Below, piece by piece: positions 8,128 through 16,771 of a stretch of DNA of 64,000 nucleotides (position 1 is the stretch's first letter; the number at the start of each line of letters is the position of its first letter). The translations under genes and the position numbers were made by a program. Source of the DNA: Myxococcota bacterium. Its GTDB lineage: Bacteria; Myxococcota; UBA727; JABDBI01. The DNA lies in contig JAZKCZ010000004.1 in NCBI GenBank assembly GCA_040387835.1, forward strand, positions 62,001 to 126,000. The letters are read 5' to 3'. The notes under the pieces are model-generated. The model saw nothing but the letters and a program-made list of their open reading frames with translations, made no database searches and was not told the DNA's origin.

Positions 8128-8577
8128 TTAAAACTCCTGCATTTCGTCGAAATTGCCTTCCATGCCAGCATCCATCATGCCTTCATCGAAGCGATCCATA
8201 TCGGACGCATAGCGTTGTGGCTCTTTGCGTTCTCTAACGACTGGCACTTCGAGTTGATCTGCTTGCTCTTCACGAGTTGAAGCATCAACATCTTTGGCGA
8301 GCAAAATACTTTGACGCAAGATAACAGCTTCTTCGATTGCCAAGGTTCTTTCAAACTCAGTTACCAGACCTGGAAGGCCTAAGTAATTGTGGTGGACATA
8401 GATACCGCGCTGATGCTTTCCACGTTCCCATGCCAGCTTGCGTCGACCCCAACAATCAACTTTAATGTTCTTGCCGCCCTCACGGGTAACCAGGTCTTTC
8501 ATTTTGAGCATGAAATCCTTGGCCGCTGAATCGGTCATTTCTGGATTTAAAACGTAGATGCTTTCGTATTCGCGCAT
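8128..8577 (-). CDS. rpsF: 30S ribosomal protein bS6
   Basis: bS6 binds 16S rRNA next to bS18. The start MREYESIYVLNPEM and the segments WGRRKLAWERGKHQRGIYV and FERTLAIEEAVILRQSI are typical. The protein is 149 residues, with an acidic and Arg/Glu-rich C-terminal tail of roughly 50 residues beyond the core fold, ending MEGNFDEMQEF. Acidic bS6 tails are known and can be glutamylated in some bacteria; whether that happens here is unknown. The gene is preceded by an unknown gene (26-base gap) and followed directly by rplI. Confidence 0.97.
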   Translation of the reverse strand: MREYESIYVLNPEMTDSAAKDFMLKMKDLVTREGGKNIKVDCWGRRKLAWERGKHQRGIYVHHNYLGLPGLVTEFERTLAIEEAVILRQSILLAKDVDASTREEQADQLEVPVVRERKEPQRYASDMDRFDEGMMDAGMEGNFDEMQEF

Positions 8578-8603
8578 AGGACTTCGCTTAGAGCATGCCC
8601 TAG

Positions 8604-9179
8604 TTAAACAAGCAAGTGGGGATTAGTACTCTGAGGAAAGACACCATTTTGTACCAATAATGCCTTTAATTCAGGACTTTTTGAGATCTGATATTCCTCA
8701 ATCCAGCTTAATATTTGTTCAGAATTAGCCTTTTTATCTTGCAAACTCATTTGCCTGAGCAGGAAAACCAGCCGTTCAAAGGCATCCGAGAGCTCATGAT
8801 AGACCTTCTGACCGGTACTTTGAGCAAGCCTTTGATACGCCCCTTCACCCATCGAAATATAATAGTTGCTGCTAACCCCAGTGGCTTGGGTTTTTTCCCC
8901 GAAAAACCCCGAAAGATAGAGCGTGCTATCTCCGATTTGCTTGAAGATTCGATTAGCTTCGCCCGCACTGGCTTCTAAAGCGCGTTCTAATAAAAGCACT
9001 AAAACAGGCTCTTCGCCTGGATTAATGCCAGCATAGACCCGATCTGCTCGTGCAAAATCCGATAGAAGATACACCAAATAGATTTGCACTTCTTCGCTCA
9101 ACGTGTTGCCAGAGCGCTTGAGGGCGATTTCGAGGGCTTCCTTGAAATATGCCTGCATGTTGCCGCCAACAATCAACAT
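8604..9179 (-). CDS. Uncharacterised helical protein upstream of rpsF
   Basis: I do not recognise this 191-residue protein. It is predicted mostly helical, without signal peptide, membrane segment or obvious catalytic motif; segments such as EVQIYLVYLLSDFARADRVYAG and HELSDAFERLVFLLRQMS suggest an all-helical soluble fold. Two starts are possible: ATG 9179, exactly six bases after an extended -10 (TGCTATAAT), and ATG 9158. I use 9179 because this geometry recurs at other genes in the window. It probably heads a transcript with rpsF and rplI. Confidence 0.7.
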   Translation of the reverse strand: MLIVGGNMQAYFKEALEIALKRSGNTLSEEVQIYLVYLLSDFARADRVYAGINPGEEPVLVLLLERALEASAGEANRIFKQIGDSTLYLSGFFGEKTQATGVSSNYYISMGEGAYQRLAQSTGQKVYHELSDAFERLVFLLRQMSLQDKKANSEQILSWIEEYQISKSPELKALLVQNGVFPQSTNPHLLV

Positions 9180-9185
9180 ATTTAC

Positions 9186-9194
9186 ATTATAGCA
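9186..9194 (-). promoter_or_regulatory. Extended -10 promoter for the gene at 8604-9179
   Basis: Read on the minus strand, TGCTATAAT is a perfect extended -10 element. Its hexamer (9186-9191) ends six bases before the ATG at 9179, implying a leaderless message. No good -35 is visible at 17 bases, as is common with extended -10 promoters. Confidence 0.55.
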
Positions 9195-9204
9195 CCTTAG
9201 ATAG

Positions 9205-9234
9205 TTGCTTAGAATCCGAACTACAGTTAAGAAT
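9205..9234 (+). promoter_or_regulatory. Probable promoter of the acyl-CoA synthetase gene
   Basis: TTGCTT (9205-9210) is followed 18 bases later by AAGAAT (9229-9234), seven bases before the ATG at 9242. The -35 matches that of the LOV kinase and mraY promoters. The -10 is weak, so this is tentative. Confidence 0.35.
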
Positions 9235-9241
9235 AAGCACT

Positions 9242-10933
9242 ATGGCCAATTCGGTTTATGGACTTCTGCAGGAAAGTATACAAAAACGAGGTAATTCGCC
9301 GGCGATACGCTATAAGGCGTCCGGAACTTGGCGAGAGCTTAGTTGGGAGCAATTAGGCCAAAAAGTTAACCAAGTTGCATCCAAATTGATAGAATTGGGG
9401 ATCGAACCGGGCGATCGGGTCGTAATCCTGTCCAAAACCAGACTCGAATGGGTTTTAGCCGATCTAGGTATTATGGCGGTAGGTGCCTGCGCTGTGCCAA
9501 TCTATCAATCGAACATTGCCAAAGACGCCGCTTATATCTATGCCAATTCAGGCGCCAAACTGGCGATTGTGGAAGATGATGAGCAAGCTGCCAAGATTCC
9601 CAAAGCTCAGCTTTTATCGATAGGCGATATTTTCTCCAACAAGATTAATTCCAGCGAAATCGAAAACAGAGCTGGGGCTCTGAAGCCTTCCGATATTGCC
9701 ACGATTATTTATACTTCGGGTACAACGGGAGAAGCTAAAGGCGCCTGTTTAACGCATGACAACTTCCTGTATGAGGCCCAAGCCATTGAGAAGATCGGCC
9801 TCATATCAAGCGATGATATTCAATTGCTGTTTTTGCCGTTGGCTCACGTTTTCGCCCGTGTGATGGAAATCGCCTGGCTCAAAACTGCTCATGTCCTATG
9901 TTTTGCGGAAAGCATCGAAAAAGCCGTAGAAAACATGAAGGAAGTAAAGCCGACTTTCATGGCCGCGGTGCCGCGAATTTACGAAAAAGTTTACGCCCGT
10001 ATTCTAGCCAAAGCCCGCAGCGGCGGGACGGTCAAAAAATGGATCTCCAACTGGGCGCTCGGCTTGCAGCAGCACCCGCGCGGCATCCGGTGGGAAGTCG
10101 CCAAAAGATTAATTTTTAGCAAGATAGGTAAAGGTCTTAACGAAACCTTCGGTGGCGAACTCCGGTTTTTCATCTCTGGCGGCGCGCCGCTTAACCCGGA
10201 GATCGCACACTTTTTTGATCATGCTGGCGTGACCATTTTGGAAGGCTATGGCTTAACTGAAACCACCGCAGCAACCTGCGTTAATCTGCCCGGTCAAAAT
10301 CGCATTGGAACTGTCGGGAAGCCGTTACCTGGCATGGAGCTAAAAATCGCCGAAGATGGCGAGATTTGGGTTCGGGGCAGGGGTGTGTTCCAAGGCTATT
10401 GGGATCGCCCCGAGCAAACCGCTGAAGTGTTATCCACCGATGGCTGGTTTAAAACCGGCGACATCGGGGTAATCGAATCCGGCGGTTTGCTGCGCATTAC
10501 CGATCGCAAAAAAGATTTGATCGTAACCGCTGGCGGTAAAAAGATTGCGCCCCAAAAATTGGAAAACCTGGCCAAATCAAAAACTTCTATGATTTCCCAA
10601 GTAATTGTTTCAGGCGATCAAAAAAACTATCTGGTCGCGCTTATCACGCTGGATGAGCAAGGCGTCAAAGATTTTGCGAAACGCCAAAAAGTCAAAGGAT
10701 CTTACGGTCAGCTGACTCAAAACGAAGCGGTCAAAAAGAAAATCGCCACAGCCATCGAAAGTTTAAATAAAGGTCTACCTTCTTTCGAACAGCTCAAGAA
10801 ATTTAAAATCTTAGATCACGATTTCGTGGTAGGGGATCAGCTGACCCCAACACTTAAAGTAAAGCGCACCTATTGCATCCAGAAGTATGCATCCGAAATC
10901 GAGTCATTGTACCAACCGCAATCCCCGGCTTAA
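9242..10933 (+). CDS. Long-chain fatty acid-CoA ligase
   Basis: This AMP-forming acyl-CoA synthetase activates fatty acids with ATP and CoA. Family motifs are in order: the P-loop TIIYTSGTTGEAKG (near residue 155), GYGLTETTA, then TGDIGVIESGGLLRITDRKKDLIVTAGGKKIAP with the conserved Asp, Arg and Lys residues. At 563 residues it is near the size of FadD15-type bacterial enzymes. The frame is open to 9149, but the ATG at 9242 gives the normal N-terminus (MANSVYGLLQESI). It is a single-gene unit, divergent from the rpsF cluster and convergent with a small membrane protein gene, with overlapping stop codons. Confidence 0.93.
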   Translation: MANSVYGLLQESIQKRGNSPAIRYKASGTWRELSWEQLGQKVNQVASKLIELGIEPGDRVVILSKTRLEWVLADLGIMAVGACAVPIYQSNIAKDAAYIYANSGAKLAIVEDDEQAAKIPKAQLLSIGDIFSNKINSSEIENRAGALKPSDIATIIYTSGTTGEAKGACLTHDNFLYEAQAIEKIGLISSDDIQLLFLPLAHVFARVMEIAWLKTAHVLCFAESIEKAVENMKEVKPTFMAAVPRIYEKVYARILAKARSGGTVKKWISNWALGLQQHPRGIRWEVAKRLIFSKIGKGLNETFGGELRFFISGGAPLNPEIAHFFDHAGVTILEGYGLTETTAATCVNLPGQNRIGTVGKPLPGMELKIAEDGEIWVRGRGVFQGYWDRPEQTAEVLSTDGWFKTGDIGVIESGGLLRITDRKKDLIVTAGGKKIAPQKLENLAKSKTSMISQVIVSGDQKNYLVALITLDEQGVKDFAKRQKVKGSYGQLTQNEAVKKKIATAIESLNKGLPSFEQLKKFKILDHDFVVGDQLTPTLKVKRTYCIQKYASEIESLYQPQSPA

Positions 10934-11172
10934 ACATTCCGAAGCGCATAAGCGATGAAGCTCCATGCTGCAATTCCGACGGCGCAGCCAGTGCTGACTC
11001 CAACTATTAAACTGGTTATAAATGACTCATCAAAAAGACTGCTGGCAACAAAACCAGCGCCTGCTGAGAGCGCAGCGGTGCGATAGATAAAGGGCCTCGG
11101 GTCTCGAAAAGCTTGTGCCGAAGTAGCTCCCGATAAGATTAAGAAAATCATAAAAAAAGCAGCCAGTCTCAT
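10930..11172 (-). CDS. Small exported or membrane protein
   Basis: This unrecognised protein of about 80 residues starts with a signal peptide (MRLAAFFMIFLILSG...AQAF) and has one or two further hydrophobic, Gly/Ala-rich segments (TAALSAGAGFVASS and TSLIVGVSTGCAVGIAAWSF). An upstream in-frame ATG at 11193 would add seven residues; the signal peptide favours 11172. It follows the permease gene by about 36 bases and its stop overlaps that of the convergent acyl-CoA synthetase gene. Confidence 0.55.
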   Translation of the reverse strand: MRLAAFFMIFLILSGATSAQAFRDPRPFIYRTAALSAGAGFVASSLFDESFITSLIVGVSTGCAVGIAAWSFIAYALRNV

Positions 11173-11208
11173 GTGAATGATAGCTGGCTGCATGGATTTT
11201 TGGACAGA

Positions 11209-12456
11209 TTACTCTAAGTGCAGAACTTTCTTACGATACAAACCATAACCGAGAATCACTGCTACGATAATCGGGCTAATATTCAGAACGCGATCTACCG
11301 TGCTGCCACCTAAATCAATCCAGCAGAAGTAGAACAAAATGGCGCAAGTGAAAAACCCAAGCACCATAATACCCGCCTGGAAATAGTGCTTAGAAGCCAA
11401 ACTGACACGCAAAACAGCGATTAGAGTTAGAAAGTAAGCCATCCCGACGCCAACCACGGTGAACGCAAAAAGATTGCCAATGTCAGACATAAAGCAAAGT
11501 AATAACCAAACCACAGCCCCATGAATCACCGCCGCCCGAAGCTTGCTTCCATGTGAAAGTGCAACGATGTTGGTGATATTGCCAAGCGCCAAGCCAAATA
11601 AGCTGTTGGCATAGCTCAACAGAATGGCTGCAATGATAATTCCACCCAAAGCCATCATAACCGGCGAGCTGAGCCCTAAATAGCCTGGGAACGCAATCGC
11701 ACCTTCTGCCGCAAGCTGCTCTGGTCCCATGATTTGCAACAAGCCAAAATGGAAAATCATATACAAAACAGCAGTAATGAAAAATGCCGTCAAGACCACT
11801 TTACCAACAGACGATGGCCCATCTTTGAGCAAATGACTCAATGAACAGCAAGCTTCAAAACCCAAGTAGCCGAAAATAACTGTCGGCAGTGTCATCGGCA
11901 ATTTATCAATCAGCGTCAAATCATATTCGAGACTCGGGTTGATGTACCAAAGCGTCAAAACGGTCACGAGGAAAAGCGGAATGAGCTTAAGCAAAGTAGC
12001 ACCAGCTTGCATGCGGCTTACCAAACCCAAGGGCAATAAATTCAAAGCCGAAAACGCCAACAGAATCAGCGCGTTGGTGAGATATGGGTGCTCTGATGCA
12101 AAGGATAAGCCCAAAGTGGTGGACATATTGATGCGCAAAAGCGTTGTAATCGCCGATGTCGTGCCCATGACGTATCCAAGCAGATAAAACCAATGAGCCA
12201 AGAAACCAAAATCTCTATTTAAACCTGTTTTGCAGTAATTATAAAAGCCACCAGCACCGGGAAATAAAACGGCGGCCCTGGATAGCCCCCAAGCCACAGG
12301 GAACATCAAAATGGCTGCAAACAACCAAGAACTAAAACTTAAAGACCCGGCAATGGCCGTGATGGTCTTAGGTCCGGCGAAAATTCCACCGCCTACAATA
12401 ATATTAATACTCATTAAAACAGCGGTCCAAAATGGTATCTTTGCTTGTTCAATCAT
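11209..12456 (-). CDS. APC superfamily amino acid permease
   Basis: This inner-membrane transporter of 415 residues has about 12 hydrophobic helices and the first-helix signature of amino acid/polyamine/organocation carriers (IIVGGGIFAGPKTI, corresponding to the unwound substrate-binding helix). FPGAGGFYNYCKTGLN follows helix 3 as in PotE/YjeM-type carriers. An AAGGA site lies just before the ATG, so it is translated with a conventional ribosome site. The substrate (an amino acid or amine) cannot be inferred. It is followed on the same strand by a small membrane protein. Confidence 0.87.
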   Translation of the reverse strand: MIEQAKIPFWTAVLMSINIIVGGGIFAGPKTITAIAGSLSFSSWLFAAILMFPVAWGLSRAAVLFPGAGGFYNYCKTGLNRDFGFLAHWFYLLGYVMGTTSAITTLLRINMSTTLGLSFASEHPYLTNALILLAFSALNLLPLGLVSRMQAGATLLKLIPLFLVTVLTLWYINPSLEYDLTLIDKLPMTLPTVIFGYLGFEACCSLSHLLKDGPSSVGKVVLTAFFITAVLYMIFHFGLLQIMGPEQLAAEGAIAFPGYLGLSSPVMMALGGIIIAAILLSYANSLFGLALGNITNIVALSHGSKLRAAVIHGAVVWLLLCFMSDIGNLFAFTVVGVGMAYFLTLIAVLRVSLASKHYFQAGIMVLGFFTCAILFYFCWIDLGGSTVDRVLNISPIIVAVILGYGLYRKKVLHLE

Positions 12457-12550
12457 CGGATTTCCTTAGGTGCCATCTAGGCCCAAGTCAATGAGGGGTG
12501 GGCTGCTTCAAGGAATGCGCTATCTAGTCTTGCTTGTTATTAGCTTCCAT

Positions 12551-13810
12551 ATGCTCACCCGTAGAAATTGGCTCAAGAGGGCAAGTTTGCTCACCGCTGG
12601 CGGTGTACTTTCCCCTGGTTTGCTTCAAGCAGCGCAGTTTGTTTCGCTCAGACTCAGTGGGTTTTTCCCGATGGGCGTGGCTTCTGCGGATGTTCATCAT
12701 GACAGCGTCATTTTATGGACCTGCTATCGGGGCATTTATCGTTTGCGGGTTTGTGTTTGGGCGAGCGATGTAGAGCCTATTTGGCAAGACGCAGAGCCCA
12801 CCCCATGGGGTTATACACACCTCGAAGTTTCAGGTTTATCGCCCTTTAAGCGATATCGTTACGCTTTCTATGAGACTCTAAACGGCGTTTCACTATCTCG
12901 AAGTATTATCGGAAGTTTTAAAACCGCGCCTGCGCCCGGCGATTTGGTTTCGCTTAAATTTGGCGCTATTAGTTGTATCAAAAATACTGGTGGATCTACA
13001 GTTTTAGAGCACGCAGGCGCGAGAGACGATTTAGACTTTTTCCTATGTAATGGCGATAGCTCTTACAACGATAGCGTGCAAAGCCTATATGGTTACCAGC
13101 AAGCATGGCTGAAAACCTTGAGCTCAAGAGGCTGCCAGATGCTGAGACGTTCCACCAGCTTGATTGGCACCATCGATGATCACGAAATAGAAGATAATTT
13201 CGACCCAGAAACGATTAATCCTCTGAAGCTTCAGGCTGCTAAAAAAGCATTTTTTGAACATATGCCGCTAAGGCGCAATGAGACCAAACCTGACCAGATT
13301 TGGCGGAAATTTTCATTCGGTGCCACGGCCGATATTTTCGTTTTAGATTGCCGCACCGAAAGGCGGCCATCGTTCGGGCGCTATATGTCCAGAGCACAAA
13401 TGGACTGGCTCAAACAGGGCTTATTCGAATCAGGTGCCATGTTCAAAATTATTATGAACTCAGTGCCAATTAGCGAATTCCCTTTTCCCATGGCAAGCGA
13501 CCGATGGGAGGGATATCCCGTCCAAAGACAAGAGATATTAGGCTTCATCGATGAATTCCGAATCCCCGGCATCCTGTGGGTATCAGGCGATTTTCATTTC
13601 ACCAGCAAAGGCCGAGTATCCAAAAAAGGCTTCGGCGCTAATCAAATAGAAGTTCTAGCCGGCCCCGGCGCGCAACTCCCAAACGTAGCAGGGTATGCCT
13701 TAAAGACATCCTCTCAATTCGACTGGGTTCACGTGAAGAATAGCTACTTGGTCATTGATTGCGACGTTAAAACCCAAAGCATCAAAATCGAACCCATCTT
13801 CGGAGACTAG
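12551..13810 (+). CDS. PhoD-like metallophosphatase, Tat-exported
   Basis: This is a predicted secreted phosphodiesterase/alkaline phosphatase of the PhoD family. The ATG at 12551 places a twin-arginine signal at the N-terminus (MLTRRNWLKRASLLTAGG), which is why I reject the longer frame from 12470. Metal-site motifs are visible: GAISC, NGDSSYND, the IDDHEIEDN segment and GDFHFTSKG. An Ig-like N-terminal domain precedes the catalytic domain as in PhoD. Family enzymes use Fe and Ca ions to release phosphate from phosphomonoesters or diesters. It stands alone; its stop overlaps that of the ABC export operon. Confidence 0.85.
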   Translation: MLTRRNWLKRASLLTAGGVLSPGLLQAAQFVSLRLSGFFPMGVASADVHHDSVILWTCYRGIYRLRVCVWASDVEPIWQDAEPTPWGYTHLEVSGLSPFKRYRYAFYETLNGVSLSRSIIGSFKTAPAPGDLVSLKFGAISCIKNTGGSTVLEHAGARDDLDFFLCNGDSSYNDSVQSLYGYQQAWLKTLSSRGCQMLRRSTSLIGTIDDHEIEDNFDPETINPLKLQAAKKAFFEHMPLRRNETKPDQIWRKFSFGATADIFVLDCRTERRPSFGRYMSRAQMDWLKQGLFESGAMFKIIMNSVPISEFPFPMASDRWEGYPVQRQEILGFIDEFRIPGILWVSGDFHFTSKGRVSKKGFGANQIEVLAGPGAQLPNVAGYALKTSSQFDWVHVKNSYLVIDCDVKTQSIKIEPIFGD

Positions 13811-14916
13811 CCTAAGGTGGTTTTGAATCGGTTATAGCTTAACGCCATTAAGAAAATAGCCATAGCGGATAAGATGCATAGATGGTGAATAACCAACTGT
13901 GCATCTCCGCCTTTAAGCATGATATTTCTGAGCAATTCCAAAAAGTACGTCAGCGGATTGATATAAGTCAGCACCTTCATAAATGCCGGGATATTTTCAA
14001 CGGGAAAAAGCAGTCCTGACAACATTTGCATGGGATAAAGACATAAAAATCCGGCAAGCATCGCTTGTTGCTGCGTTTTTGAAATGGTTGAAATCAAAAT
14101 CCCCATGGCGACCGACGAGCAGACAAAGATAAGCACTGCCAGAAATAACACCAAAAAGGAGCCATGCATTGGGACATTAAAGCCAAACATGGCCACTGCC
14201 AAAATCAGCGGCAAGTTAAATAGCCCAATCAACACGAACGGAATCGCCTTACCCAGCAGAATCTCCATCGGAGTGGCTGGTGAAGATAAAAGCATCTCAA
14301 AAGTACCCAGCTCTTTTTCTCTAGAAACCGCTAGGGCCGTGAAAAATAAAGTGGTCATCAAAACCAGCATGCCCATCACCGCTGGCACTTGGAAAACAGC
14401 CGTTCTCATGGAAGGATTATACAGAATGCGCATCTTAAGATTGATGGGCGCAGGCGTTGCTCCTATTTTCATCTCTTTAGCAGTCACGTTTCGGATAATC
14501 TCTCGCAAGTAATTCTCGGCGCTTTGAGCTCTAATAACGTTGGATGCGTTGATTAACAGCTGCAGTTGACCTTCGCCCCGCCCTACCGACTGGGTAAAGC
14601 CCTCGGGTGGAGGGATTAATACGACGTCTGCTTCGTTCGCTTGGATCTGAGCCATTGGGTCTGTGTGTTTCACCACGGCTGGAACGAGCCAGCCGGACGC
14701 GTAGGCATGCTCGCCGATCTGCTGCAGCACCGCATCACCTTCAATACCAACGATAGATAGTCTGATGTTATGAACGTCTGTAGACAGTGCAAAGCCGAAC
14801 AAAACCAGCTGCATGATGGGCATCATAATCAGCAAGGCCCGCATTCTAGGGTCCCTCAGTGCTTGACGCAGTTCTTTTTTGATGAACCCTAAAATGGTTT
14901 GATTGACAAATCTCAT
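13807..14916 (-). CDS. ABC-2 type exporter permease (second)
   Basis: This is the last gene of a six-gene export operon and overlaps the preceding permease by four bases. At 369 residues it has the ABC-2 layout: one N-terminal helix (ALLIMMPIMQLVLFGFAL), a periplasmic domain of about 150 residues, then five helices, including EKELGTFEMLLSSPATPMEILLGKAIPF between helices 2 and 3 and PMQMLSGLLFPVENIPAFMK near the end. It resembles YhhJ/YbhS/YbhR-type permeases. With its sister it should form a heterodimeric channel; the substrate is unknown (drugs or lipophilic compounds are typical). Confidence 0.9.
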   Translation of the reverse strand: MRFVNQTILGFIKKELRQALRDPRMRALLIMMPIMQLVLFGFALSTDVHNIRLSIVGIEGDAVLQQIGEHAYASGWLVPAVVKHTDPMAQIQANEADVVLIPPPEGFTQSVGRGEGQLQLLINASNVIRAQSAENYLREIIRNVTAKEMKIGATPAPINLKMRILYNPSMRTAVFQVPAVMGMLVLMTTLFFTALAVSREKELGTFEMLLSSPATPMEILLGKAIPFVLIGLFNLPLILAVAMFGFNVPMHGSFLVLFLAVLIFVCSSVAMGILISTISKTQQQAMLAGFLCLYPMQMLSGLLFPVENIPAFMKVLTYINPLTYFLELLRNIMLKGGDAQLVIHHLCILSAMAIFLMALSYNRFKTTLG

Positions 14917-16022
14917 GGTTCTAAGTCCGTTTTAAATTTTCTGGAGGCCAAAGTGACCAAGATGAGGGCTTGAATGGCAAGCGCGATAAACGGCACCTGT
15001 AAGTCGATTAAACCGGCACCTTCCAAAAAGCTGGAACGCGAAATTTCCATGAACCAGCGCGCCGGAAAGATCATCGTAAAGTACTGAAAAAACTGTGGCA
15101 TACTTTCAATGGGAAAGATAAAGCCCGAAAGCAGAAGCGATGGCATAAATCCTGTCTGCATGGATAATTGCATGGCGAGCTGTTGCTTGCGCGTAACCAC
15201 TGAAATCAACAGGCCCTGCGCCAAGCTACCAATCAAAAACAACCCACAGCCCAGCAAAAAAACCCAGTGGCTGCCTCTGAACGGGATATTGAAAACGACG
15301 CGTGCTAGCCAATAGACCAGTCCGACAGCCCCGAGACCTAAAACCAAATACGGCGCAAGTTTGCCTAAGATAATCTCAATGGGCTTGGCTGGCGTTGAAA
15401 GCAGCAGTTCCATGGATCCATTCTCCCATTCGCGTGCGACTGTCAGCGCCGTGAGCAAGATGGAAAGCATCGCCAAAATAATCACCAAAAGCCCGGGGAT
15501 ACTAAACCACCTGCTGTTTAATTCAGCGTTATATAAATATCGAGTTTTAATCTGAACACCCTGAGGTGGCGAAATCTTCGCTATTTTCTCGGCTGCAACC
15601 AAAGACATGGCATTTAAATAGCCTGAAATTAAGCCAACGGTGGAGCTGTCCGAGCCATCCAGCAGCACTTGTGCATCTGCGCGATGATGAGCTATTAAGT
15701 CTTTTTGGAAATTGAAAGGTATAATCAACGCGGCTCGTGCTTTGTTGCCGTCGATCAAAGATACCGCCCCTTTTTGTCCCTGCGCATATTCAGGCACGAA
15801 ATAGCCAGAACTGCCCATGATTTCCACGAATTTTTGCGAAGCGACGGTATGATCCGCGTCGTACACGGCGATGGGTATGTTTTTGACGTTAAACTCAATG
15901 CAAAGGCCAAAGCACATCACCATCATGAACGGCAATAGCAGTGCTATCCCTAGGGTGAACGGGTCCCTGAGAATATGCATGGCTTCTTTTTCTGCAATAC
16001 TGAAAGCCCGTCTAATCCTCAT
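14913..16022 (-). CDS. ABC-2 type exporter permease (first)
   Basis: This partner permease has the same length (369 residues) and layout as its neighbour: helix 1 (LGIALLLPFMMVMCFGLC), a large periplasmic loop and a C-terminal five-helix block with EWENGSMELLLSTPAKPIEIILGKLAPY and LLLSGFIFPIESMPQFF. It overlaps the ATPase gene upstream and the second permease downstream by four bases each, indicating translational coupling. The two permeases are clear but diverged paralogues. Confidence 0.9.
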   Translation of the reverse strand: MRIRRAFSIAEKEAMHILRDPFTLGIALLLPFMMVMCFGLCIEFNVKNIPIAVYDADHTVASQKFVEIMGSSGYFVPEYAQGQKGAVSLIDGNKARAALIIPFNFQKDLIAHHRADAQVLLDGSDSSTVGLISGYLNAMSLVAAEKIAKISPPQGVQIKTRYLYNAELNSRWFSIPGLLVIILAMLSILLTALTVAREWENGSMELLLSTPAKPIEIILGKLAPYLVLGLGAVGLVYWLARVVFNIPFRGSHWVFLLGCGLFLIGSLAQGLLISVVTRKQQLAMQLSMQTGFMPSLLLSGFIFPIESMPQFFQYFTMIFPARWFMEISRSSFLEGAGLIDLQVPFIALAIQALILVTLASRKFKTDLEP

Positions 16023-16771
16023 TTTTTGTTTCCCTTCACCAACGAAATAAACACATCTTCCAAAGACGGCCTTTTGCCCTGCCAGCCAGGAAATGCGATG
16101 GTTCTTAAGGTGTCAGGCGTATCCAGCGCGATAATTTCGCCATCTTTCATCAAAGCGATGCGATGGCATTGCTCCACTTCGTCCATGTAATGTGATGTAA
16201 CAAAGATGGTCTTGCCGTTTTTGGCTAGCTGGCGAATTAAGTCCCAAAAGAGCGCCCTGGAAGTTGGACTTACACCTGCTGTTGGCTCATCCAGAAAGAT
16301 AATCTCGGGATCGTGCACCATGGAGGCTGCAAGCGAGACTTTCTGTTTCATGCCGCCTGGCAAGTCGACAACGAACGTGTTTAGTGGCTTTTCGAACGAG
16401 ATGAGCTCCAAAAGCGATTTTTTTTGCTTTAGATAAACACCTTTGGGGATTTTACGTAGGTCTGCGGCAAACGACAGATTCTCCTCAACCGTCAAATCGT
16501 TATACAGCGTGAATTTCTGCGACATGTAGCCAACTTTGCTTTTGATGTACTCAAAGTTGCTTTCGGTCACTTTTTTGCCAAAGACTTCTGCTTCACCGCT
16601 GGTTGGTGTTAATAAGCCGCATAATACTCGAATGGTGGTGGTTTTGCCCGCGCCGTTGGCGCCTAAAAAGCCAAAAATCTCGCCTTTTTCGACTGCAAAG
16701 GAAATTCCTTGAACGGCTTTGAAATCGCCGAATTGAACCGTCAGTGCTTTAGTCTCGACAACTGTATTCAT
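16019..16771 (-). CDS. ABC exporter ATPase (catalytically canonical)
   Basis: This 250-residue nucleotide-binding subunit has all motifs: Walker A GANGAGKTT, Q-loop in YMSQKFTLY, signature LPGGMKQKV (LPGGM in place of LSGGQ), Walker B IIFLDEPTAG and H-loop His in TSHYMDEVEQ. It ends with a short tail including LEDVFISLV, typical of the YbhF/RbbA second domain. It overlaps its neighbours by four bases on both sides and should pair with the ATPase encoded just upstream. Confidence 0.93.
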   Translation of the reverse strand: MNTVVETKALTVQFGDFKAVQGISFAVEKGEIFGFLGANGAGKTTTIRVLCGLLTPTSGEAEVFGKKVTESNFEYIKSKVGYMSQKFTLYNDLTVEENLSFAADLRKIPKGVYLKQKKSLLELISFEKPLNTFVVDLPGGMKQKVSLAASMVHDPEIIFLDEPTAGVSPTSRALFWDLIRQLAKNGKTIFVTSHYMDEVEQCHRIALMKDGEIIALDTPDTLRTIAFPGWQGKRPSLEDVFISLVKGNKK

